A stretch of DNA of 5,142 nt from Pseudomonadota bacterium (GTDB taxonomy: Bacteria > Pseudomonadota > Alphaproteobacteria > Rhizobiales > Xanthobacteraceae), in the NCBI GenBank assembly GCA_021779635.1, contig JAJYAH010000565.1:1-5142 (forward strand), in the 5' to 3' direction. Below are positions 1 to 5,142 of this stretch, piece after piece. The position numbers and the translations under genes are program-made. The first letter of the stretch is position 1. Every line of letters begins with the position of its first letter. Below the pieces are notes generated by a model. That model searched no databases and was not told the origin of the DNA. It saw nothing but the letters and a program-made list of their open reading frames with translations.

Positions 1-342
1 CAGCCGCCAGTGAATGGTGCCGTCGCTTTCACGTTTCCGAATCAGTCCAATATCCCGTTCCATACGATGGACCCATTGATTATTGGGAAACAGTTGCGGC
101 AGGGAGGCCTTCGTTCGAATTTCTGTCCACGTTAGTGGTCCGGGGGCCTGCTGCAGGGTGCTTGCGATTTTAGACTTGAAGTCATCGTAGGACATGCGCG
201 CCTTCTTTTCTGGCTCGTTCCAAAGTTGACTATGACAGGCTGGACAAACTCTCGGGTCTTCCTCGACGCCACCACGTGGTATCCACTCATGGGCGCAACG
301 CTCGCAACGAAACCCCATAACCGTAATCGGAACTCGAGCCAT
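1..342 (-). CDS. Small zinc-ribbon / winged-helix-like protein, 3' end cut by window edge
   Basis: An uninterrupted frame of 114 codons runs from ATG at 342 to the window edge without a stop. Seen: residues 11-44 form a rubredoxin-like zinc ribbon (FRCERC at 11-16, HEWIPRG at 18-24, VCPAC at 32-36, then W41 and P44), so Cys13, Cys16, Cys33 and Cys36 are the likely Zn ligands. After a charged linker, residues 50-114 look like a compact helical domain ending in a wing-like segment (LTWTEIR at 70-76, NNQWVHRMERDIGLI at 87-101, GTIHWRL at 108-114). From memory, small proteins joining a CGHEW-PR ribbon to an LTW-EIR / NN-WVRRMEKDIGL domain occur in bacteria and archaea, mostly as hypothetical proteins. 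DNA binding is inferred, not shown. GTIHWRL resembles the usual C-terminus, so probably only a few codons are missing. About half of the first 48 codons after ATG end in A/T, unlike the mur genes, which suggests transfer. The ATG is supported by GGAGGGG just upstream and by no in-frame start nearby. Confidence 0.8.
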   Translation of the reverse strand, partial: MARVPITVMGFRCERCAHEWIPRGGVEEDPRVCPACHSQLWNEPEKKARMSYDDFKSKIASTLQQAPGPLTWTEIRTKASLPQLFPNNQWVHRMERDIGLIRKRESDGTIHWRL

Positions 343-344
343 AT

Positions 345-351
345 CCCCTCC
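345..351 (-). promoter_or_regulatory. Strong Shine-Dalgarno site of the zinc-ribbon gene
   Basis: On the minus strand GGAGGGG lies immediately upstream of ATG 342; counted from GGAG the spacer is 5 nt. This fixes the start of the zinc-ribbon gene. It also argues against the overlapping 87-codon frame that begins near 395, which has no comparable site and no recognisable protein motifs. Confidence 0.75.
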
Positions 352-392
352 AACGCTGCAGGCGCACGGAGTAGCTCGAATCGCATGATTCT

Positions 393-420
393 CAAATATT
401 GATTAGCTAATCAATATTTG
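393..420. promoter_or_regulatory. 28-bp perfect palindrome, candidate operator
   Basis: Two uninterrupted 14-bp half-sites (CAAATATTGATTAG and its exact complement) meet between 406 and 407, and symmetry ends at 392/421. The block is AT-rich inside GC-rich DNA and lies 51-78 bp upstream of the zinc-ribbon start codon. It covers the -10 region and likely start point of the predicted promoter, the classic place for a repressor dimer. Because transcription would start near its centre, the leader RNA would carry only one arm, so it should act as DNA rather than as an RNA hairpin. No gene on either side ends into it and no U-run follows, which argues against a terminator. Which protein binds is unknown; the neighbouring zinc-ribbon protein is one candidate. 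Confidence 0.65.
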
Positions 421-441
421 CTAATAGAAAGCGAAAGTCAA
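413..441 (-). promoter_or_regulatory. Predicted sigma-70-like promoter for the zinc-ribbon gene
   Basis: On the minus strand TTGACT (441-436, 5 of 6 matches to TTGACA) is followed after 17 bp by AATATT (418-413, 4 of 6 matches to TATAAT). The -10 hexamer lies inside the palindrome 393-420 and the predicted start is near 406, leaving a leader of about 64 nt before ATG 342. The -35 and the spacing are good but the -10 is weak, and AT-rich DNA produces such matches by chance. Confidence 0.45.
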
Positions 442-491
442 ACGCTTATTGATGTTTCCGTTCCTTAGGTATTTCGCGGCTTTGGAGCTGC

Positions 492-572
492 CTATGCAGC
501 GCGGAGTTTCACCCCCGCCACAGTCGCATCGATGGCTCGCTGCCCGTCCTTCAGAAGGCTATGCCGGGCCAT
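492..572 (-). CDS. Possible 26-residue small ORF just after murD
   Basis: ATG at 572-570 opens a 26-codon frame ending at TAG 494-492. Its product begins MARHSLLKDG and ends AGVKLRAA, basic and without membrane character. GAGG lies about 9 nt upstream, an acceptable ribosome site. The frame is the same as that of murD, beyond the murD TGA, and could also start at ATG 587-585 (31 residues). I recognise no family. It could be a real small protein, the remnant of a gene once following murD, or chance in GC-rich DNA; the last cannot be excluded at this length. Confidence 0.2.
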   Translation of the reverse strand: MARHSLLKDGQRAIDATVAGVKLRAA

Positions 573-590
573 GTCGGCATCCCTCATCCC

Positions 591-1991
591 TCACACTACC
601 GGCTTGACGCCGGGCAGCGCGGTGACGAGGTCGCGGAACGCCGCGCCGCGGATTTCGAAATTCCGGTACTGATCGAATGATGCGCAGGCCGGCGACAGCA
701 GTACGACCGGATCGGCCAGCCCCGAGGCCGCCGCATCGCGCGCCGCATGGGCCACCGCGACGTCAAGCGTTTGGCTGATTTCGTGCGGCGCGCGATCGCC
801 GAGCGTGGTCGCGAACTCCTGCGCGGCCTCCCCGATCAGATAGGCCTTGCGGACGCGCGGGAAATAGTCGGTCAGGCTCGTGATGCCGCCGAGTTTCGGT
901 TTGCCGCCGGCGATCCAGAAAATATCGGCAAAGGACGACAACGCATGCGCCGCCGCATCGGCGTTGGTGCCCTTGGAATCGTTGACGAACAGCACGTTGC
1001 CGAGGCGGCCGACCTGCTCCATGCGGTGCGCGAGACCGGGAAAGCTGCGCAGGCCGTCTTGCAGAACTTGCCTGTCGACACCGAGCGCCAGCGCGGCCGC
1101 CGAGGCGCATGCCGCATTCTGCGCGTTATGCAAACCGCGCAGCGATCCGATGCCGCCGATCCGCGCGATCTCGCTGCGCGCGCCGCCGGCGGCGCGCCAG
1201 ATGATTTCGCGCTCGACATAGACGCCGTCCGGAAGCGGGTTTTTAACCGAGACCCGGACCACCCGCTGGCCGGCGCGTTCGATCCGGTCGGCGCTGTTGC
1301 GGCTCCATCCGTCGTCGACGCCGACGATCGCGGTGCCCTGCGGCTGCACGCAGGCGACCAGACGCTCCTTCACCGACGCATAATGTTCAAGCGTACCGTG
1401 GCGATCGATATGATCCTCGCTGACATTGATCAGGATGCCGACCGAGGGATCGAGCGACGGCGAAAGATCGATCTGATACGACGACATCTCGATGACGTGC
1501 ACCCGCCCCATGCGCGGCGGCTCCAGCGACAGGATCGCGGTGCCGATATTGCCGCCCATCTGGGTGTCGTAACCCGCGACGCGCATCAAATGCGCGATCA
1601 GCGCCGTCGTGGTGGATTTGCCATTGGTGCCGGTGATGGCGACGAACGGCGCATCCGGCGCATGACGACGGCGCTCCCGGCAGAACAGCTCGATATCGCC
1701 GATGACTTCGACGCCGGCCTGTTGCGCCGCCAGCACGGTCCAGTGCGGCGCCGGATGGGTCAGCGGCGCGCCGGGCGTCAGGACCAGGGCGGCGAAACCT
1801 GCCCACGATACTTTTCTCAAATCAGCCGTGGTGAAGCCCGCTTGCGCGGCCTCGGCAAGCTTGTCCGCGCCGTCGTCGCTGGCAATCACTTCCGCTCCGC
1901 CCGCCTTCAAGGCACGGCAGCTCGCGAGCCCGGACCCGCCGAGACCGAACACCGCAACCGTCTTGCCTGCGAAAGAAGTGACGGGGATCAT
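591..1991 (-). CDS. murD: UDP-N-acetylmuramoyl-L-alanine--D-glutamate ligase (MurD)
   Basis: This cytoplasmic ATP-dependent ligase adds D-glutamate to UDP-MurNAc-L-Ala, the second amino acid of the peptidoglycan stem. The 466 residues have the three Mur-ligase domains. The N-terminal Rossmann-like UDP-binding part has [10 protein letters not shown] at 13-22. The central ATPase has the P-loop GTNGKST at 121-127, EMSSYQ at 168-173, [10 protein letters not shown] at 189-198, and Lys208 in HYASVKERL, the position of the carbamylated lysine in the family. The C-terminal domain has [10 protein letters not shown] at 337-346, AGGKPKLG at 361-368 and [13 protein letters not shown] at 433-445. Its length is somewhat above the 438 residues of the E. 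coli enzyme and normal for alphaproteobacteria. Start ATG 1991 gives the usual short lead into the dinucleotide-like fold, though only a weak AAGAG lies 12 nt upstream. It follows mraY after a 197-bp repeat-bearing gap; the usual next gene, ftsW, is absent. Confidence 0.97.
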   Translation of the reverse strand: MIPVTSFAGKTVAVFGLGGSGLASCRALKAGGAEVIASDDGADKLAEAAQAGFTTADLRKVSWAGFAALVLTPGAPLTHPAPHWTVLAAQQAGVEVIGDIELFCRERRRHAPDAPFVAITGTNGKSTTTALIAHLMRVAGYDTQMGGNIGTAILSLEPPRMGRVHVIEMSSYQIDLSPSLDPSVGILINVSEDHIDRHGTLEHYASVKERLVACVQPQGTAIVGVDDGWSRNSADRIERAGQRVVRVSVKNPLPDGVYVEREIIWRAAGGARSEIARIGGIGSLRGLHNAQNAACASAAALALGVDRQVLQDGLRSFPGLAHRMEQVGRLGNVLFVNDSKGTNADAAAHALSSFADIFWIAGGKPKLGGITSLTDYFPRVRKAYLIGEAAQEFATTLGDRAPHEISQTLDVAVAHAARDAAASGLADPVVLLSPACASFDQYRNFEIRGAAFRDLVTALPGVKPVV

Positions 1992-2190
1992 GACAGAACC
2001 GTGCTCTTGGCTTTCTCGTTACCTCCCCCCTTGTGGGGGAGGTCGATGCTGCGCAGCAGCGGCGGGAGGGGGGCATCAACAAGCACAAGTTCGCAACAAT
2101 ACCCCTCTCCCCAACCCTCCCCCACGAGGGGGGATGGAGCAGAAAGAACTCGGTACGTTCCGGAATCGGGACTGCGCAAATTCAACGCGC
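1992..2190. other. mraY-murD intergenic gap
   Basis: A gap of about 200 bp in an otherwise gapless operon. Most of it is the G/C-rich repeat at 2021-2134. The flanks (1992-2020 and 2135-2190) hold no open frame of note and no promoter that I can support. The murD-proximal flank lacks a good Shine-Dalgarno site. Confidence 0.6.
2021..2134. repeat. Intergenic palindromic repeat with inverted G/C-rich ends
   Basis: Two hairpin-forming modules face each other. The left one pairs ACCTCCCCC (2021-2029) with GGGGGAGGT (2035-2043), a perfect 9-bp stem with a 5-nt loop. The right one pairs TCCCCC (2118-2123) with GGGGGA (2129-2134). The reverse complement of the right module matches the left over about 20 bp with few differences (shared core CCCCCCT-GTGGGGGAGG), so the ends form an inverted repeat about 110 bp apart. 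The interior has further G- and C-runs (2062-2073, 2101-2112). The layout suits a small non-autonomous mobile element or REP/MITE-like repeat; as far as I recall, similar C/G-run elements are abundant between genes in Bradyrhizobium and Rhodopseudomonas. No transposase is encoded. In the operon mRNA it could fold strongly and affect stability or read-through into murD. Confidence 0.65.
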
Positions 2191-3297
2191 TCACCGCAGC
2201 TTCAGGGTGGAAAGGCCGGCCAGCGCCAGCATCACCGAGATGATCCAGAACCGGATCACGATCTGCGGCTCGGTCCAGCCCAGTTGCTCGAAATGATGAT
2301 GGATCGGCGCCATCCGGAAGATGCGCTTGCCGGTGAGCTTGAACGACGCCACCTGCACGATCACCGAGACCGCTTCCAGCACGAACAGCCCGCCGATCAC
2401 GGCCAGCACGATCTCGTGCTTCACCGCGACGGCGATCGAGCCGAGCATGCCGCCGAGCGCGAGCGAACCGGTGTCGCCCATGAAGATCGATGCCGGCGGC
2501 GCGTTGAACCAGAGGAATCCCAACCCCGCGCCCAGCACCGCGCCGCACAGCACCGCCAGTTCGCCGGTGCCGGCGACGTAATTGATCTGCAGATAGTCCG
2601 AGAATACCGCATTCCCCGCGAGATAGGCGATCAAGCCGAAGCTTGCCGCCGCGATCATGACCGGCACGATGGCGAGACCGTCAAGGCCGTCAGTCAGGTT
2701 GACCGCGTTGCCGGCGCCGACAATGATGAACGCACCGAATATCAGGAAGAACCAGCCGAAATTCAGCACCACATCCTTGAAGAACGGGATCACCAGGGAG
2801 GTCGAGAACGGGTCGCGTCCGAGCCGCACCAGCGCGTAGCAGGCAGCCAGCGCGATCACCGCTTCGATCGCAAGCCGGATGCGGCCGGCGAACCCGCTAT
2901 GGGTCTGCTTGGTCACTTTCAAATAATCGTCGTAAAAGCCGACGAAGCCGAAGCCCAGCGTGACCGCCAGCACGATCCAGATATAGGGATTGAGCGGGTT
3001 GGCCCACAGCACCGTCGACACCACCACGCCGGAAAGAATCATCAACCCGCCCATCGTCGGCGTGCCGATCTTGGTGATGAGATGCGATTGCGGACCGTCG
3101 GTGCGGATCGGCTGGCCCTTGCCCTGGCGCAGCCGCAGGTGATCGATGATCCAGGGACCGAACAGAAACACGAACAGCGCTCCGGTCACCATCGCCCCGC
3201 CGGTGCGAAAGGTGATGTAGCGAAACACATTCAGGAATGTACGGAATGCACCCAGACCGGGCACGGTATTGGAAAGGTCAATCAGCCAGTAAAACAT
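2191..3297 (-). CDS. mraY: Phospho-N-acetylmuramoyl-pentapeptide transferase (MraY)
   Basis: This integral inner-membrane enzyme transfers phospho-MurNAc-pentapeptide from UDP to undecaprenyl phosphate, forming lipid I. At 368 residues it matches the family (E. coli 360). Seen: about ten hydrophobic membrane segments and the family motifs in order: GTPTMGG at 78-84, FYDDYLK at 121-127 with the catalytic/Mg-binding pair Asp123-Asp124, [13 protein letters not shown] at 197-209, FMGDTGS at 272-278 with Asp275 (equivalent to E. coli Asp267), and PIHHHFE at 331-337. The N-terminus MFYWLIDL is typical. The start is supported by AGGCGG (3303-3308) 5 nt upstream, which overlaps the murF stop, so translation is probably coupled to murF. 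Nothing looks damaged. Confidence 0.98.
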   Translation of the reverse strand: MFYWLIDLSNTVPGLGAFRTFLNVFRYITFRTGGAMVTGALFVFLFGPWIIDHLRLRQGKGQPIRTDGPQSHLITKIGTPTMGGLMILSGVVVSTVLWANPLNPYIWIVLAVTLGFGFVGFYDDYLKVTKQTHSGFAGRIRLAIEAVIALAACYALVRLGRDPFSTSLVIPFFKDVVLNFGWFFLIFGAFIIVGAGNAVNLTDGLDGLAIVPVMIAAASFGLIAYLAGNAVFSDYLQINYVAGTGELAVLCGAVLGAGLGFLWFNAPPASIFMGDTGSLALGGMLGSIAVAVKHEIVLAVIGGLFVLEAVSVIVQVASFKLTGKRIFRMAPIHHHFEQLGWTEPQIVIRFWIISVMLALAGLSTLKLR

Positions 3298-3302
3298 TCA
3301 AA

Positions 3303-3308
3303 CCGCCT
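3303..3308 (-). promoter_or_regulatory. mraY ribosome binding site overlapping the murF stop
   Basis: AGGCGG on the minus strand shares its first two bases with the murF TAG stop (3309-3307) and lies 5 nt before the mraY ATG. The placement supports the chosen mraY start and coupling between the two genes. Confidence 0.65.
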
Positions 3309-4746
3309 ATACCGCAGCTTCGTCGAGTGCGGCCTTGCCGGGAAAGCGCTTTTCGAGCGCGTTGACAATCGTTTTCATCTTCGAGCCCAGCGATCCCTTG
3401 ACCATGATCGCATCGCCGGCGCGAATCGCCGCAACGGCCTGGGCTTCGAGACTAGCAGCACTCTCGGCATAGCCGCCCCGTTTGCCGGTGGAAAGAGCGT
3501 CCCACAGATTGCGCATCAGCGGACCACAACAATACACCAGATCGACGTGATTGGCCTTGATGGCCTCGACCAGACCGCGATGCAGTTCGGGGCCGGTCGG
3601 TCCCAATTCGAGCATATCGCCGAGCATCGCGATGCGCCGGCCATGCGGGCCGACCGCCGCCCGGCCGAGCACGTTCAGCGCCGCGGCCATCGATGCCGGA
3701 TTGGCATTGTAGCTTTCATCGATCAGGGTGGCCTCACCGCTGGCGACTTCCAGCGCACGCCGCACACCGCGGCCCGCGGCCGGCTCGATCTGCGACAGCG
3801 ACAGCGCCGCGAGCGCCAGATCAGCGCCCGCCAGCGACGCCGCCGCCAGCACCGCGAGCGAGTTCATCGCCATGTGACGGCCCGGCATGCCGAGCTTGTA
3901 GGTGATGTCGTGACCGAGAATATTGGCATGAACCGCCGAGCAGGCGGCGTGCAGCGAGACGTCGAGCAGCCGCGCGTCGGATTTCCTGTTGGCGCCGAAC
4001 GAAACGATGCGCGAGATGCCGAGTTTCTTGGCGCGCCTGGTCAATCGGGCGAACTGTGCATTGTCGCGGTTGAGCACCACCGCGCCGCCGGGTTCGACCC
4101 CTGCAAAGATTTCCGCCTTGGCGTCGGCGATCGCCTCGATGCCGGCAAAGAACTCCAGATGCACCGGCTCGACCGTGGTGATGATGGCGACCTGCGGACG
4201 GACCAACCGGACCAGCGGCTCGATTTCGCCGGCGTGATTCATCCCGATCTCGAAGATCGCAAAGCGCACCGAGGCCGGGCAGCGCGCCAGCGACAGCGGT
4301 ACGCCCCAGTGATTGTTGAACGACGCGGCCGAGGCATGGGTCGGCCCCTGCGCGCCCAGTACGCGCCGCAGCGCTTCCTTGGTCGAAGTCTTGCCGACCG
4401 AGCCGGTGACTGCGATCACCTGCGCATCGAGCCGCGCGCGTGCGGCACGCGAAAGATCGACGAGGCCGGCGAGCACGTCCTCCACCACCAATAGCGGCGC
4501 GTCGCTTTCAAACCTGTCGCCCTGCGCTGCTTCGACCACCGCCAGGGCCGCGCCCGCCTTCAACGCCGCCGCCACGAAATCATGTCCGTCGTGCACGTCG
4601 CCCTTGATCGCGAAATAGGCTTCTCCCGGCGCGATGGTGCGGCTGTCGATGGAAAGGCCCGAGACCGCTTCCGGCAACGCACCGCTGCTTGAGGCGCGCA
4701 TCGCTGCCGCCATCGCCGACGACGTCCAAAGCGGCGTGGTGCTCAT
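3307..4746 (-). CDS. murF: UDP-N-acetylmuramoyl-tripeptide--D-alanyl-D-alanine ligase (MurF)
   Basis: This cytoplasmic ATP-dependent ligase joins the D-Ala-D-Ala dipeptide to UDP-MurNAc-tripeptide, giving the UDP-MurNAc-pentapeptide used by MraY. The 479 residues have the Mur-ligase layout. The N-terminal UDP-substrate domain has LSIDSRTI at 31-38 and AYFAIKGD at 43-50. The central ATPase has the P-loop VTGSVGKTS at 113-121, FNNHWGVP at 143-150, [11 protein letters not shown] at 165-175 and HLEFF at 196-200. The C-terminal domain has [13 protein letters not shown] at 341-353, LGDMLELG at 375-382 and VKGSLGSKM at 449-457. It is longer than E. coli MurF (452), within the normal range for alphaproteobacteria. 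ATG 4746 overlaps the murE stop (ATGA) and has GAGGG (4751-4755) 4 nt upstream. mraY follows after 9 bp. The motifs separate it clearly from MurC, MurD and MurE. Confidence 0.97.
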   Translation of the reverse strand: MSTTPLWTSSAMAAAMRASSSGALPEAVSGLSIDSRTIAPGEAYFAIKGDVHDGHDFVAAALKAGAALAVVEAAQGDRFESDAPLLVVEDVLAGLVDLSRAARARLDAQVIAVTGSVGKTSTKEALRRVLGAQGPTHASAASFNNHWGVPLSLARCPASVRFAIFEIGMNHAGEIEPLVRLVRPQVAIITTVEPVHLEFFAGIEAIADAKAEIFAGVEPGGAVVLNRDNAQFARLTRRAKKLGISRIVSFGANRKSDARLLDVSLHAACSAVHANILGHDITYKLGMPGRHMAMNSLAVLAAASLAGADLALAALSLSQIEPAAGRGVRRALEVASGEATLIDESYNANPASMAAALNVLGRAAVGPHGRRIAMLGDMLELGPTGPELHRGLVEAIKANHVDLVYCCGPLMRNLWDALSTGKRGGYAESAASLEAQAVAAIRAGDAIMVKGSLGSKMKTIVNALEKRFPGKAALDEAAV

Positions 4747-4755
4747 GCGACCCTC
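4743..4755 (-). promoter_or_regulatory. murE-murF ATGA overlap with internal ribosome site
   Basis: The murE TGA (4745-4743) overlaps the murF ATG (4746-4744) by two bases, and GAGGG at 4755-4751 lies inside the end of murE. This arrangement is typical of translational coupling and confirms both the murE end and the murF start. Confidence 0.75.
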
Positions 4756-5142
4756 GGTGCCAGCGCTGCCGCAACCGCATCGTGATCGCTGAACGGCAAG
4801 GTGCGGTCGCCGACAATCTGTCCGGTCTCGTGGCCCTTGCCGGCAATCAGCAGCGCATCGCCCGGCTGCAGACCGGCAATCGCGGTCCGGATCGCAAGGG
4901 CGCGATCGGCGATGTCGCTGGCGCCGGTCGCCGCGCTCAGGATGGCGGATCGGATCAGATCGGGATTTTCGCTGCGCGGATTATCGTCGGTGACGATGAC
5001 GCTGTCGGCATTCTCGGATGCGATCGCGCCCATCAGGGGCCGCTTGCCGGCATCGCGGTCGCCGCCGGCGCCGAATACCACCACGAGCTTGCGTTTCGCA
5101 TAGGGCCGCAGCGCCTGCAGCGCCTTGGCCAGCGCATCGGGC
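4743..5142 (-). CDS. murE: UDP-N-acetylmuramoyl-L-alanyl-D-glutamate--2,6-diaminopimelate ligase (MurE), C-terminal part
   Basis: Only the last 132 residues are present; the N-terminal UDP-binding domain and P-loop domain lie beyond the right edge. The frame continues unbroken to 5142, so the first in-frame GTG at 5084 is internal and not a start. The visible part is the C-terminal Mur-ligase domain: [11 protein letters not shown] at visible residues 20-30, TDDNPRSE at 51-58, and GKGHE at 101-105. In this family DNPR (bases 4974-4985), with its arginine, marks ligases that add meso-diaminopimelate rather than L-lysine, as expected for a Gram-negative bacterium. The enzyme makes the UDP-MurNAc-tripeptide that MurF, encoded next and overlapping by ATGA, extends. 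Confidence 0.96.
   Translation of the reverse strand, partial: PDALAKALQALRPYAKRKLVVVFGAGGDRDAGKRPLMGAIASENADSVIVTDDNPRSENPDLIRSAILSAATGASDIADRALAIRTAIAGLQPGDALLIAGKGHETGQIVGDRTLPFSDHDAVAAALAPRVA

Larger units (their letters stand above)
343..590. other. Spacer between murD and the zinc-ribbon gene
   Basis: This 248-bp stretch holds no long gene. Its left half (about 391-460) is AT-rich and carries the palindrome and promoter. Its right half (about 470-590) has the GC-rich character of the mur genes. At 579-593 CATCCCT is repeated in tandem (GAGGGAT twice on the gene strand), running into the murD stop. A weak stem of 5 bp (GCTGC 487-491, GCAGC 496-500) is too short and lacks a T-run, so I see no convincing terminator for the murD operon. 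There is no recognisable start of ftsW. Confidence 0.6.

Noticed and set aside
132..395. Minus-strand 87-codon frame overlapping the zinc-ribbon gene
   Set aside because: Its start lies in the palindrome, it has no good ribosome site, and the other frame carries an obvious zinc ribbon.
487..500. Stem-loop GCTGC-CTAT-GCAGC as a murD operon terminator
   Set aside because: The stem is only 5 bp with no following T-run on the minus strand.
476..603. Plus-strand small frame starting at ATG 494 and ending near the murD 3' end
   Set aside because: It overlaps the end of murD antisense, has no ribosome site and is Pro/Arg/Ser-rich, typical of a shadow.
747..2243. Plus-strand open frame of 498 codons opposite murD
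   Set aside because: It is antisense to a clear murD and runs through the repeat element; the Arg/Ala-rich composition has no motif.
1702..4494. Very long plus-strand open frame of 930 codons
   Set aside because: It lies antisense over murD, mraY and murF. The product is rich in R, H, D and Q with no recognisable domain, as expected when high-GC genes are read on the opposite strand.
4743..5084. A short stand-alone gene starting at GTG 5084
   Set aside because: The frame continues upstream to the window edge with MurE sequence, so this is the C-terminal part of a larger gene.
5052..5084. FGAGGDRD in MurE where FGCGGDRD is common
   Set aside because: Alanine at this position is a mild substitution; the catalytically important motifs DNPR and KGHE are intact, so loss of function is not indicated.

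Overview
The window is GC-rich chromosomal DNA from an alphaproteobacterium, most likely of the Bradyrhizobium/Rhodopseudomonas group. This rests on the protein sequences of the murein genes, their strong preference for G/C-ending codons, and a G/C-homopolymer intergenic repeat of a type I associate with that group. No database search was possible, so the genus is an inference.

All convincing genes lie on the minus strand and are read from right to left. The right-hand 4.5 kb is part of the division and cell wall (dcw) cluster in its usual order: the end of murE (4743-5142), murF (3307-4746), mraY (2191-3297) and murD (591-1991). The products act in succession. MurE adds meso-diaminopimelate and MurF adds D-Ala-D-Ala, completing UDP-MurNAc-pentapeptide, which MraY loads onto undecaprenyl phosphate at the membrane. 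MurD catalyses the earlier D-glutamate step. murE and murF overlap by ATGA and murF and mraY are 9 bp apart, as expected for one translationally coupled operon. The exception is a 197-bp gap between mraY and murD, which holds a 114-bp repeat with inverted G/C-rich ends.

The left-hand 590 bp differ. After murD one expects ftsW, but it is not here. Instead there is a 248-bp spacer containing an AT-rich 28-bp perfect palindrome, overlapped by a sigma-70-like promoter. It is followed by an open reading frame that runs off the window (342 to 1). That frame encodes a small protein with a CxxC...CPxC zinc ribbon and a winged-helix-like C-terminal part. About half of its early codons end in A/T, unlike the mur genes. 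I read this as an accessory, possibly autoregulated DNA-binding gene at the edge of the dcw cluster, and it is the part of the window most worth following up. No RNA gene, CRISPR array, transposase or integrase was seen.
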